The notes: generated by a model from the sequence alone, not told the origin. 51,939 nucleotides of DNA from Gloeocapsopsis crepidinum LEGE 06123 (GCF_015207655.1 NZ_JADEWN010000040.1:1-51939), one strand, 5' to 3'; counted from the stretch's first letter, positions 1 through 8,549 are shown. Program-made: numbers and translations.

Positions 1-1500
1 GGGTGAGGGGGAGCCACTGCGTTGCAGGGGTGTCCCCTGTTGTAGCAAGTGGCGTTGAGAGGTGATTTCTTCATCACGTTGAGAAGTACTGCGGATTTGC
101 TGAAGATACTTTTGTGCTGTAGTAAATGTTAGTTGAGGGAAGAAGGCAGAATTTTGCCATCTTTGGGCGACTTCTAACATATCGCGAGTCGGACCACCAC
201 CGTGATCGCCGACTCCAGGAAGCCAGAGCGAAGCTTTGAAACTTGTTTGCTGTTCCCAGTTGCAGGCATAAGTCGCCATTTTGATCGGGTCAATACCTTC
301 ACCAATCGGGGCAGACATGAGACTTAATATTGCGCTTCCATCAGGCGATCGCCACCAAAAAGCACCATAGGGAAACTTTGTCGTATCGTTCCAAAGTAAC
401 TTTTGCGTAACAAAATACTCGATTCCGGCTTGCTGGAGAAACTGTGGTAACGTAGCACAAAAACCAAAACTATCGGGTAGCCACGCTACTGTAGAAATCG
501 CACCAAATTTCGCTAAAACATAGCGTTGACCGTACAATAGCTGACGTACAATCGATTCGCCACTGACTAAATTCAGTTCAGGTTCTACCCACAATCCGCC
601 CACAATTTCCCAGCGTCCAGTATTAACTTGTTGTTGAATTGCTGCGAATAAATCAGGGCGATGTTCTTCGATCCAGGCGTAAAGCGCAGGCGTAGAATGA
701 CAAAATATTAATTCTGGAAAATCTTGTTGAAGATTGAGAACTGAAGTAAATGTCCGTTGTGCGGCTTCCCAGGTATCGCTAATTGCCCATAACCAAGCTA
801 AATCAAGGTGTGCATGACCGAGAAGTTGAATTTGGCGTTGCTTAATCTCTTGTGCTAAGTATTGCACCGAAGAACGAATGGTAAGCAGTGATTCTGTAAA
901 TGCGTGCTTGTCGCTTAAAATTGACCAATCAATTTGTGCAAGCGCTGTCGCGAGGATTGATAATTTTTCAGGATGGAACGTTTCTAAGTATTGTTGTAAA
1001 ACAGCAAGTTCATCCGCAATAAAGCCAGGTTCAGGATAGGCGGTGTCGGTAGATTCATAAAGACAAAGCGATCGCACTAAAGCCCCAGCATCGTGATTTG
1101 GACTTACCAAGCGTAAACTTACTGTAATTTCTTCGCCTGGTATTACTGCTGAACTTAGTAATACGCGAGTTGAACAATCGAATAAATCGCCTTCTTGAAC
1201 AAGTTGATCGTTAACATAGATTTGTGCAGCTTCCGCCCACCAGGTAAGCGCTAAACGCAAACTTAAACCTGCAATTGGATACCCTGATAAATCATTGGGA
1301 ATAACAAATTTTTGGGTTAACCACAGTACTTTTTGCCCCGCTGACCAAGCAATGTGTTCTCTATCATTAAGTTTTACTTCAGCTTGCGATTCATCTAAAA
1401 TTCGCCAACGTGCTTGAACATTGACTTGAGTGCGATCGCGAAGTTTCGCAATCACGGCTGAGATCGAGTTGCTATAAGTCTGAGGTTCTGTGGAAGTCAT
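1..1500 (-). CDS. Glycoside hydrolase family 38 alpha-mannosidase, C-terminal part beyond window edge
   Basis: The frame is open for 500 codons from an ATG at 1500 to the window edge, with no stop seen. It hydrolyses alpha-mannosidic bonds; family members of this kind are usually about 1000 residues. Residues 1-200 look like the N-terminal beta domain of bacterial GH38 proteins. The GH38 metal-binding signature is present as GHAHLDLAWLW (H229, H231, D233), the predicted nucleophile aspartate is D343 in LPDSFGF, and GVGDHGGGPT (H433) is another conserved GH38 segment. No signal peptide is visible, so it is probably cytoplasmic. No good Shine-Dalgarno precedes the start. Oddity: the last visible residues (about 483-500) are encoded by a palindromic repeat sequence that keeps the frame open. 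The family call is firm; the substrate is unknown. Confidence 0.9.
   Translation of the reverse strand, partial: MTSTEPQTYSNSISAVIAKLRDRTQVNVQARWRILDESQAEVKLNDREHIAWSAGQKVLWLTQKFVIPNDLSGYPIAGLSLRLALTWWAEAAQIYVNDQLVQEGDLFDCSTRVLLSSAVIPGEEITVSLRLVSPNHDAGALVRSLCLYESTDTAYPEPGFIADELAVLQQYLETFHPEKLSILATALAQIDWSILSDKHAFTESLLTIRSSVQYLAQEIKQRQIQLLGHAHLDLAWLWAISDTWEAAQRTFTSVLNLQQDFPELIFCHSTPALYAWIEEHRPDLFAAIQQQVNTGRWEIVGGLWVEPELNLVSGESIVRQLLYGQRYVLAKFGAISTVAWLPDSFGFCATLPQFLQQAGIEYFVTQKLLWNDTTKFPYGAFWWRSPDGSAILSLMSAPIGEGIDPIKMATYACNWEQQTSFKASLWLPGVGDHGGGPTRDMLEVAQRWQNSAFFPQLTFTTAQKYLQQIRSTSQRDEEITSQRHLLQQGTPLQRSGSPSP
8..54. repeat. GC-rich palindromic repeat inside the GH38 gene
   Basis: The outer arms GCCACT and AGTGGC (13-18 and 49-54) and inner arms CAGGGG and CCCCTG enclose a 3-base loop, giving an imperfect hairpin, preceded by a G-rich stretch. 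It resembles the small palindromic repeats (GCGTTG...CCCC type) scattered through filamentous and Chroococcidiopsis-like cyanobacterial genomes. Unusually it lies within a coding frame, where it would add Ser/Pro/Gly/Gln-rich residues. Recognition of the repeat family is from memory of such elements, not from a search. Confidence 0.6.
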
Positions 1501-1513
1501 CGTTTCGATAAAA
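1453..1513. repeat. Duplicated segment, copy 1 (start of the GH38 gene)
   Basis: This segment covers the first 16 codons of the mannosidase gene and about 13 bases upstream. A diverged copy lies at 2245-2307 in the same orientation, with roughly 85 percent identity by eye. Weaker similarity (GGTAAT...GGAAAAAAT...TTATT) continues upstream in both copies. The two copies bracket the SUKH gene. Confidence 0.75.
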
Positions 1514-1633
1514 TTGGGGCATTTAGATGTTACACATTACTTAAGGGCTGGTAATTAGTAATCGGTAATGGGAAAAAATGTTTATTTCTAGCATCTGCTG
1601 CGCTGAAGTGATTTAATCTAGCAAAGACAGATT

Positions 1634-2245
1634 ATGTATGATTGGCTGTGTAAGTCACTGGATCTGGCAAATGACATTTTTCGAGAGTTTTCGCTCGACT
1701 GCAAGTGTCATTTCAATAGCAGCGTGCAGCAAGAGGAGATTAATAAATGTGAACGCGAATTAAATTTATCACTTCCACGCAGTTATCGAGAATTTTTGCT
1801 GAGATCTAATGGCGCTCATCTGTTTTATAGTGAAGAATTAGAAGCTTGCTCAGATGATGTTTGGTGGGCGGGTTCCGGAATTAAGATTTTTGGAACTGGA
1901 GAATTGCTAAGCTATAGGCATTATAGACGTATAACCTCCAGCCCATTTAATGATCCAGAAGATCCATCCATTCTTGCATTTGCCTACTTGGGGCGTGTAA
2001 GCACAGGTGATTTTTGCGCTTTTGATACAGCATTTGTTGGAGATGAGTATCCTGTTTTGGACTGCGATCAAGATTATCCATCTTCAAAATGGAAGGAGTC
2101 TCCAATTGCTTTCTCATTTGAAGAATGGTTACTCAAAATGTTTGATCGCATTGTTAACCACAAAAGCTTACCTGAGTACTGGTTTAGCGACACATTACAT
2201 AATAACTCTTTAGGAATATTTGGAAGTTCTACAGACTATTGTTAA
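1634..2245 (+). CDS. SMI1/KNR4 (SUKH) domain protein
   Basis: A 203-residue soluble protein. The N-terminal half carries the SUKH-type pattern: a helix with ELNLSLPRSYREFLLRSNGA (about residues 42-61), followed by a beta-rich segment with a WW/G-rich motif and a C-terminal FEEWL helix (about 162-166), as in SMI1/KNR4 proteins. In bacteria this family often contains immunity proteins against polymorphic toxins, but many members have no known partner, and no toxin gene is seen here. The gene stands alone, in opposite orientation to the mannosidase gene, flanked by two copies of that gene's start. The Shine-Dalgarno is weak. It has fewer HIP1 sites than its neighbours, which fits later acquisition, but this is inference. 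Confidence 0.8.
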   Translation: MYDWLCKSLDLANDIFREFSLDCKCHFNSSVQQEEINKCERELNLSLPRSYREFLLRSNGAHLFYSEELEACSDDVWWAGSGIKIFGTGELLSYRHYRRITSSPFNDPEDPSILAFAYLGRVSTGDFCAFDTAFVGDEYPVLDCDQDYPSSKWKESPIAFSFEEWLLKMFDRIVNHKSLPEYWFSDTLHNNSLGIFGSSTDYC

Positions 2246-2307
2246 ACTGCTGAGATTAAGTTGCTATAAGTTTGCGGCACTGTGGAGGTCATCTTTTCGA
2301 TAAAATC
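2242..2307 (-). pseudogene. Remnant of the first 16 codons of the GH38 gene (duplication copy 2)
   Basis: Read on the minus strand from the ATG at 2292 the sequence gives MTSTVPQTYSNLISAV and then a stop; the intact gene begins MTSTEPQTYSNSISAV. The match ends exactly where the SUKH stop codon overlaps on the other strand, so this is the breakpoint. The upstream TCGATAAAAT tract is also shared. It is not expected to make a functional peptide. Confidence 0.75.
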
Positions 2308-2437
2308 AGATTATTGAATCAGTAGGTGACAATTAACGTAACGAGAAGACTGGTCATTGGTAATTGGAAAAAATACTTATTACCCATTACCCAAGCTAAA
2401 TGAGCGTAACTTTTAATCCCTTAACCTAATCCAAAGT

Positions 2438-3937
2438 ATGTCTTCGGCTTCTGGTCGCTATCAAAGCAAACTCTTCAATTTTATTCACCAGCAATCGCGG
2501 CGGTTTACAGAACAATGTGATCGCGCTTTTCGCCAAATTCAATTTGCTACGAGTTGGATAGCACCAGCCGTCTTGTATCCTTTCTACGCTTTATTTCAAT
2601 CAACACGGAAGCTTAAGTTTTCTCCCAAGCCAGCGTCACCACAGCTACAAGCACCTCAGCAAGATTCTTCCCCGCAAACTCCTAGCACAGATACACCCAT
2701 TCAGCAAGTATTGCAGCTATTTGAAACGCCTACTGAAGAAATTACACGACCTCAGCAAGATGAGCAACCACAATCAAATATCTTCGCTTGGTTCTCGCCA
2801 CGAATCATTCATTTAGCCCAACAAACTAAAGAGTTATTCCATCCAAATCCCCAAGACACAACCGCTTCACCTGTGGAGTGGATACCTGTTGCTGCAAAAC
2901 TGAAGAACAATCGACGAGTCATTCGTGGAATTGCGACTGAGCTTACAAATCGTAACTTAGTCTTAGTCACAACTGAAAATGAAATTCTTAATGTTTTTAC
3001 GCCACAACAGCAGGAACAACTACAAGCCACGATTGAGGGAGAAGTTGCAACCTACTGGCGCTGTCAGCGCTTAGCGTATGCTTCCCAAATGCCAACACAA
3101 CTTAACGGGAAGACAAGTCCAGGTAATTTACTGATTGATGCAACACCGCTGAATTTGCTTGATCGCGTTTTTGCCGAAATCGAATCGCATTCTTTCGCAC
3201 TCACTCAACATTGGCAAAGTCAATTAAATAGCACAACTATACTAGCGGATACAGCAAATCAAAACAATATTGAATCGGATAATTCTACAAGTCAAACTTT
3301 ACGAATTCAAGCTTTAATCTGGGCAGCAATTGATTTCTTTTTTGGAAGTAGCAGTAACACAAAAATAGGGAAAAATACGCCAGTAAAATCTTTGCAATTT
3401 TCTAGAAAGACGCAACCGGAAAGAATACCATTTCGCCCTGTGTCTCAATTACCTGGTGTTTCATCACCTACCATTGAAGATCCTTGGTTATCGCTGAGTG
3501 ACTTATTTGGTGAAGTAGAATCAGAAGCCCAAGTACAAGAAACAGTATCTACACAAATACCAAATAAAGTTCTTCCTGAGAATAAAACAAGTGATTTTCT
3601 ACGCCGAAAGCTCATTAATGGTTGGCAAAGATTCAAGCCAAAAATTAATGTAGTTACTGCATTAGTAAAAGTACGGCGAACGAATGCGATCGCACAAAAC
3701 ACAGTATCAAATGCGATCGCTACTGAAACTCCTGAACCATCACCAACAACCAATCCTGCTCAAATTAATCCCACTTCTGAGTGGATCGATGTGAGTGCGA
3801 TCGCCGTAGGTTATGTCAAACATCCTTTAGAGCAAGTCCTCGAATGGTTAGACCGCGCTATGCTGTGGTTAGAAAAATTGTTATTCAAATTCTGGCAGTG
3901 GTTGAAACGATTTGACAAACTAACTCGTAGCAATTAG
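2438..3937 (+). CDS. Hypothetical Gln/Ser/Pro-rich protein
   Basis: A 499-residue protein I do not recognise. Residues about 70-115 are a low-complexity Gln/Pro/Thr linker. A more ordered block at about 150-230 (RGIATELTNRNLVLVTTENEIL, then a Gln-rich helix) looks like a folded domain, and a second disordered stretch follows. The last 40 residues form a Trp- and Leu-rich amphipathic or membrane-surface helix region (WLDRAMLWLEKLLFKFWQWLKRF is split here as WLDRAMLWLEKLL and FKFWQWLKRF). There is no signal peptide. It converges with the antiporter gene, leaving only 5 bases between the stops. A role at the membrane surface would be a guess. Confidence 0.75.
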   Translation: MSSASGRYQSKLFNFIHQQSRRFTEQCDRAFRQIQFATSWIAPAVLYPFYALFQSTRKLKFSPKPASPQLQAPQQDSSPQTPSTDTPIQQVLQLFETPTEEITRPQQDEQPQSNIFAWFSPRIIHLAQQTKELFHPNPQDTTASPVEWIPVAAKLKNNRRVIRGIATELTNRNLVLVTTENEILNVFTPQQQEQLQATIEGEVATYWRCQRLAYASQMPTQLNGKTSPGNLLIDATPLNLLDRVFAEIESHSFALTQHWQSQLNSTTILADTANQNNIESDNSTSQTLRIQALIWAAIDFFFGSSSNTKIGKNTPVKSLQFSRKTQPERIPFRPVSQLPGVSSPTIEDPWLSLSDLFGEVESEAQVQETVSTQIPNKVLPENKTSDFLRRKLINGWQRFKPKINVVTALVKVRRTNAIAQNTVSNAIATETPEPSPTTNPAQINPTSEWIDVSAIAVGYVKHPLEQVLEWLDRAMLWLEKLLFKFWQWLKRFDKLTRSN

Positions 3938-3942
3938 CAGCA

Positions 3943-5616
3943 TTAGCCATCAACTGTGATAACAGGAATTGGACTCATTTCTAAAACGGCTTGAGAAACA
4001 GAACCAAGAACGACTTTTTCCCAAACGCGGTGTCCCCGTTTACCAATGACGACATCTGTTACTTGGCGCGCTTGGGCAACTTGCACGATCGCTTCTGGAA
4101 CTGCACCAGATTGCGTGAGAAACTCATAGCGAATATCCGCAAGTAACTGTTTTGCCTTGCTTTGAAGTTCGTCTACGGTGCGTTTGTCTCCCACATTGTC
4201 GATGTATAACACAATCACTTCGCCACTGCTTCGTCGTGCTAAATCAGCCGCTTTGCGAAGGACTGGAACCGCAAGTGATGAAGTATCTACCGCTGCTAGA
4301 AACACAGGACGACCTGTAACTGCAACTTTGGTGGGATCGACTTCTCCTTTTTCCAATAGTTTGGGTGCAAACACCTGCGTTGCCCACGCACCAATGGGAG
4401 CCGTTGTCAAGATTGAGAGTGCGGCGATCGCCAAAATTATTTCGCCGCCTTCAATTCCTGCAGCTAAAGGTAATGCACCAATTGCAGCTTGTACTGTCGC
4501 CTTTGCCATATTTCCTGGTAGTAAGAACACCTTTTCTTGCCAAGTCCAGTTGCTGCCTAAAGTTGAGAGATACCAACCAATCGCTCGACCAACAACTAAA
4601 CTAAGAGTTAACAGCAACAACCCAGGTAGTAAGATATTACCTAACACCTCAAGCTGAATAGTTGCTCCCAGTAGTACAAATAAGACGATCTCTGCTACTG
4701 TCCACAACACATCAAATCCACCACGAATCAAACGTGCAACGGGTGCATCGAATTCAATTAAAAAGAAACCCATTGCCATGACAGCAAGATAGCCAGAATA
4801 GTAGGGAAATACTTCGGTAAAAATGACGAGAAATAATGCTGCGCCAGTTGCAATAATCATGTCCTGAACAACACTGCGCGTCCATTGCTGAACCAGCACT
4901 AACACCAACAACCGTGCAAAGAGGAAACCTGCTGCTAATCCCAAGACAATTTCTAGAATTACCTGAAAAGGTAAAAGTTGTAAAGGAGACAACGTAATAC
5001 CAGCAAAAAGTGTTACTGGTTCACCCCCTTGTTGTCCCAAAAAGTTAAGTAATAAGCTAAATACCAGTAAAAGCAAGACATCAGATAGCGCACTTCCTGT
5101 CAAAATTGCATCGGGAATTCCTTTGGCGACTCCCCAGCCCAAACTCTTCAGCCGCAACATTCCTGGTACAATCACCGCAGGTGACTCTGCTCCGACAACA
5201 CAGCCCAACAGTAAGCCAGTCAAGAAATCAAAGTTGAATAGAAACATCGACAAGAAAGCAACAACTACTGCTTCTGTTGATGCTGGGAGAAACCCTAATC
5301 TTAATGCTACTGTTCCTTGTTGTGCTAGCTTTTCTCGGTCTAACCCAAGTCCTGCTTTCATTAAGATAATCATGACCGCAACTAACCGTAAGTCATCGGC
5401 TGCATCTAAAACTTCAGGACTAATAAAATCTGCTGATTGCGGACCTATCGCAATGCCAACTAAAATCATACCAATGAGGGGAGGTGCGCCTAACCGTTGG
5501 GCAAGCTGACCTGCAAAAAACCCCATTGATAAAATCCAAAGTGCACTAGCTAACACTTCTCTCTCCTTCGTAAAGTACAGCAACGGTGGTGTTGCCAAAA
5601 GGAGCAAGAGAAGCAT
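3943..5616 (-). CDS. CPA2-type cation/proton antiporter with C-terminal UspA domain
   Basis: A 557-residue inner-membrane protein. Residues about 1-400 contain some 12 hydrophobic segments with the RLGAPPLIGMILVGIAIGP pattern near the N terminus, typical of KefB/NhaS-like monovalent cation:proton antiporters. Residues about 430-557 form a universal-stress-protein domain with the G-X-RG-HR...GSVSQAVL nucleotide-binding pattern (IGKRGHRVWEKVVLGSVSQAVL is given in parts: IGKRGHR, VLGSVSQAV). The ATG at 5616 follows a fluoride-type riboswitch, so the physiological job may be coping with fluoride or fluoride-linked acid and ion stress. Exchanged cation is not deducible. A weak Shine-Dalgarno (GGGAGTAGGG) lies in the riboswitch 3' hairpin. 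Confidence 0.88.
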   Translation of the reverse strand: MLLLLLLATPPLLYFTKEREVLASALWILSMGFFAGQLAQRLGAPPLIGMILVGIAIGPQSADFISPEVLDAADDLRLVAVMIILMKAGLGLDREKLAQQGTVALRLGFLPASTEAVVVAFLSMFLFNFDFLTGLLLGCVVGAESPAVIVPGMLRLKSLGWGVAKGIPDAILTGSALSDVLLLLVFSLLLNFLGQQGGEPVTLFAGITLSPLQLLPFQVILEIVLGLAAGFLFARLLVLVLVQQWTRSVVQDMIIATGAALFLVIFTEVFPYYSGYLAVMAMGFFLIEFDAPVARLIRGGFDVLWTVAEIVLFVLLGATIQLEVLGNILLPGLLLLTLSLVVGRAIGWYLSTLGSNWTWQEKVFLLPGNMAKATVQAAIGALPLAAGIEGGEIILAIAALSILTTAPIGAWATQVFAPKLLEKGEVDPTKVAVTGRPVFLAAVDTSSLAVPVLRKAADLARRSSGEVIVLYIDNVGDKRTVDELQSKAKQLLADIRYEFLTQSGAVPEAIVQVAQARQVTDVVIGKRGHRVWEKVVLGSVSQAVLEMSPIPVITVDG

Positions 5617-5627
5617 TCACTGCAAAG

Positions 5628-5657
5628 CCCTACTCCCTGGCAAGCCAGAACAGTAGG
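5628..5657 (-). promoter_or_regulatory. Possible translational switch hairpin of the fluoride riboswitch
   Basis: CCTACT at the aptamer's 3' end can pair with AGTAGG just before the antiporter start, stacked on CTGGC-TT-GCCAG. This alternative hairpin takes the P1 3' strand and buries the only purine-rich stretch upstream of the ATG (GGGAGTAGGG). The model is therefore an ON switch: bound fluoride keeps the P1 strand in the aptamer and frees the ribosome site. There is no U-run, so transcription termination is less likely. Confidence 0.55.
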
Positions 5658-5702
5658 AGCCATTAGCCTTAATTGGCGGTTAGGGTGAGCTCCATCACCC
5701 AA
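5648..5702 (-). promoter_or_regulatory. Fluoride (crcB-type) riboswitch aptamer upstream of the antiporter
   Basis: On the minus strand the leader contains GGTGATGGAGCTCACC, then CCGCC-AATTAA-GGC, then TAATGGCTCCTACTG. This matches the known fluoride aptamer arrangement: GG-GATGG start, pseudoknot pairing GGTGA/TCACC, a small internal GCC/GGC hairpin, and a P1 stem GGAGC/GCTCC ending in CTACTG. Fluoride riboswitches are reported in front of fluoride exporters and also of Na+/H+-type antiporters. The call rests on sequence and pairing by eye, without a covariance-model score. Confidence 0.85.
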
Positions 5703-5761
5703 TTGCAAAGCAAGAATAACACATTTTTCGGGTTCAACGATCCAGCGTGGTGTAAAATCAA

Positions 5762-8008
5762 TTACTCCTGCCGCACTCCACCTAAAACTGGTCTTACCTC
5801 AGAACCTGAGAAAGGATCTGTACCACCAACCCAGTTGAAGTCACTGATTCTCAAAGTGAGAGATCCTAACTCTAGAGTTGGATTGTAGCGGAGGACAACG
5901 CCATAAGTACGGCGACTGTATTCGAGAACGTAGTCGGTACTGAGATCTCGACCTGTATTTACATTAATTGAAGTCTGCACGCCAAGGCGAAATGGCCCAT
6001 AAATTTGCTGTGTAATTCCTACTGACAAAACGCTCCTATCAGCCGCACGATCAAATAAAAATGGTGATGTACCACCTCGTATGCCTTGGGAGTAAGCAAT
6101 ATTGAAGCCAGTATAGTCCAAAAATGGTCGAGAGAAATGACCAAACTGCCCTTGGATACCAACTGTTCCAGTCAATAACGTTTGTTGGTCGCCACTACTA
6201 TAAAAACTCGCGTCACCTCGCACACCAGCGTACAATTGTACGTAGGGAATGACTGGTGTAGGTGTATAGCGCAATCCTTGAGTTGCGGTTGCGGGTAAAG
6301 GAGTTCCTCGCCAGAGTAAGAATCCGCGACTAAGAGCCGCACTACCTTGCAAGCGACCTAGAGAAACTCGATTATTATCGCGAATCGGTTCGAGTAAATC
6401 GATGCGATCAGTGTTTGCTGTAATGTATTGTGCTCCAGCTTGATAGCTTAGATTAAATCCGGTGTCTCCTAAAGGAATGACTGGAGAAGTCACAATTCCA
6501 CCAAGACTACTACGGACTGTTTGATAGCCCAAGGAACCGTTGTACAAGCGATCGCGGTAGCTATACTCCAGTGTTAATCCGTGCGGTCTTTCAAGAATAT
6601 TGAGGGGAGTACGCAACCGTAAACTAGCGCGTAAGTTATCTCCAATGTCTGTTAGTCCTGGAAGAACTGCTAAGCCCGTAAGCGTTGTTTGTGGTCCTAA
6701 AGTAGCATCTAAACTACCGCGTACGCCAAATAGATCGGGGCTGAAAATATTACCACCACTTTCGGTAATGGCTTGTTGCACAAAAACTTGTGGAGTGACG
6801 CTGACACGTACTGCTTCACTATCAATCACATTAAAACTGCGTTCAACAAACAATCCTCCACGATCTTCGCTATCGTAGCCTAAGTTGACTAAGCCTGGAG
6901 TCACTTGCCGTTGTCTGCGGTCAATAACTTGTTCGTTGCGTGGAATCGGGATTGATAAACCTTGGTCAAAAACTAAGCGCTGTCCTGTTGTTCTAATGCG
7001 ATCGCGCGAGGGTGTTTCGCGAATCAGGGTCATTGTATCAGCGCGTAACTCTAACTCTGGAGGGGAAAATGGATCGTTGGTGATGCGAACATTGGTTGCT
7101 TGCCAACCTTCAGGATAAAAATTAATTGTGTCAGCTTCAACGCGTAAGCGGCGGATTTCTCCTCCTTGTTGTGGTGAAGTTACAGAACCAGTACCAATGT
7201 TAATACCACCAGGACTTGTAACTTTTTGTAGCGGTTGATTTGCGCTAATGCGATCGCTTAATGGTTGTGGTGCGACTCCCCCAGCAGTGACATCTGTTGG
7301 TATTGGTGTAAAATCTTCTCTAGCAGTAGGAATAAAAACTTCTCCACTTGCATTGAGTACATTTCCTCTATCTTGAACCAGGTTGTAAGTAAAGCGATCG
7401 CCACGGATGATTTGTTGTCCGCGTGTCAAAGCAACATTTCCTTCGCCGACGCCGATTAAATTTTCTAAATTCACTTGCAGGCGATCGGCATCTAACACAG
7501 TGCCATCGTATCGTAAAAGAACATCACCTTCGGCGGTGACAATTTGCCGCTGCGCATCGTATTCTTGGTAATTTGAATTGAGTTCAACAACGCGATCGCG
7601 AACCCTAGGGGCTTGCTGAGGCAGAGGTTGACTTGGTGAGTGTGGTGTCGTTTGTACTGGTTCTTGTGCCGTTGGTGCTGGCGCACTAAAATCTAGTGTT
7701 GGTAAATTAGTATCACTATTTTCTGGTAGCTGTGCGGTTGTTTCGGTCGCAAATTTTTTTAACTTGGCGATTGTATGGCTGTTTCCGTTGCTGACATCTA
7801 AAGTTGGAATCGCATCAGAAGACGCTTCTACAACAGTGCTATTTTGCTCAATAGGATAACCAATAGAAATTGTTTCGCCCAAAAGTGTAGCGTCTTTGGC
7901 TGCACTAAATTGAGATTGCACCGAAGATGATGACTGACGATGAGAAGAAATTGCCGTAGAGGGCAGAACAATATGATGTGGTTCAGGGGGCGGTGCTGCA
8001 TGAGTCAT
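5762..8008 (-). CDS. DUF3769 outer-membrane protein, LptD-like
   Basis: A 748-residue protein of the cyanobacterial DUF3769 family. Residues about 1-130 are Ser/Thr/Pro-rich and poorly ordered. Residues about 140-230 carry an OstA/LptA-like repeat (RQIVTAEGDVLLRYDG, then LDADRLQVNLEN and GNVALTRGQQIIRGDRF). The remaining 450 residues have the alternating pattern of a large beta-barrel (GLTLEYSYRDRLYNGSLGY and similar). By family relation it probably helps to place lipopolysaccharide or another glycolipid in the outer membrane. No clear cleavable signal peptide is visible at the annotated start. psbI lies upstream in the same direction. Confidence 0.85.
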   Translation of the reverse strand: MTHAAPPPEPHHIVLPSTAISSHRQSSSSVQSQFSAAKDATLLGETISIGYPIEQNSTVVEASSDAIPTLDVSNGNSHTIAKLKKFATETTAQLPENSDTNLPTLDFSAPAPTAQEPVQTTPHSPSQPLPQQAPRVRDRVVELNSNYQEYDAQRQIVTAEGDVLLRYDGTVLDADRLQVNLENLIGVGEGNVALTRGQQIIRGDRFTYNLVQDRGNVLNASGEVFIPTAREDFTPIPTDVTAGGVAPQPLSDRISANQPLQKVTSPGGINIGTGSVTSPQQGGEIRRLRVEADTINFYPEGWQATNVRITNDPFSPPELELRADTMTLIRETPSRDRIRTTGQRLVFDQGLSIPIPRNEQVIDRRQRQVTPGLVNLGYDSEDRGGLFVERSFNVIDSEAVRVSVTPQVFVQQAITESGGNIFSPDLFGVRGSLDATLGPQTTLTGLAVLPGLTDIGDNLRASLRLRTPLNILERPHGLTLEYSYRDRLYNGSLGYQTVRSSLGGIVTSPVIPLGDTGFNLSYQAGAQYITANTDRIDLLEPIRDNNRVSLGRLQGSAALSRGFLLWRGTPLPATATQGLRYTPTPVIPYVQLYAGVRGDASFYSSGDQQTLLTGTVGIQGQFGHFSRPFLDYTGFNIAYSQGIRGGTSPFLFDRAADRSVLSVGITQQIYGPFRLGVQTSINVNTGRDLSTDYVLEYSRRTYGVVLRYNPTLELGSLTLRISDFNWVGGTDPFSGSEVRPVLGGVRQE

Positions 8009-8130
8009 ATTTCAGTCACAATAAGCAAACAGACAGACCGGTGTATGACCTCAACCGCACTTCTAACCAATTACCAGTAGCAGACATTAACTGAACTGCT
8101 GCTTGGTCTACGGCATCTTGTAGGTTTTGG

Positions 8131-8247
8131 TTATTCGAGATCCCGCCGACCTGGGTTACGTGCAGGGTCGTTGGACAAAAAGCCAAAGACAAATATACCA
8201 ACGAAGAAGGTGACAACAACATACACAACAATTTTAAGAGTCAACAT
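8131..8247 (-). CDS. psbI: Photosystem II reaction center protein I
   Basis: A 38-residue protein that starts [15 protein letters not shown] and ends [18 protein letters not shown], matching PsbI almost residue for residue in its one membrane helix and its charged stromal tail. PsbI is a small subunit of the photosystem II core next to D1 and helps assembly and stability of the complex. The start at 8247 has a GGAG Shine-Dalgarno 8 bases upstream. Length is exactly that of the family. It is short enough to be missed by ORF callers, and a longer out-of-frame ORF covers the same bases. Confidence 0.97.
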   Translation of the reverse strand: MLTLKIVVYVVVTFFVGIFVFGFLSNDPARNPGRRDLE

Positions 8248-8549
8248 AGAAATATCTCCAAGCGGTATGAGAAGCTAAAGGAAACTGCGACTTAAATTTG
8301 CAGATAGTCCTTATCATCATACCCAAATGTTGTCCTTTTTTAGTTGAGATTGTCTAATTGAATACCTGCAGACTTTGACGCGAGTTTGATGTTAAGGTTT
8401 CACTAGAATCGCGATGGCCATAGTAACTCAGTTATTTTATAAGCCGAAAGGGCGATCGCTGAATTCGCCATAAAGTATTAATAGTTGCCAACTTCAGGCA
8501 GAAGTGGTTAAACAATAGCCATAACTGAACACATAATCTCTGCCATCTT
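8248..8549. other. Divergent intergenic region psbI / glgP
   Basis: About 300 bases between two divergent genes with no coding signal. It must hold the promoter of psbI (minus) and of glgP (plus). It contains one HIP1 site near 8453 and short AT-rich stretches. I recognise no riboswitch or strong inverted repeat. Confidence 0.5.

Noticed and set aside
8016-8231. 71-residue ORF on the minus strand
   Set aside because: It overlaps psbI in another frame; psbI has the family match and the ribosome site.
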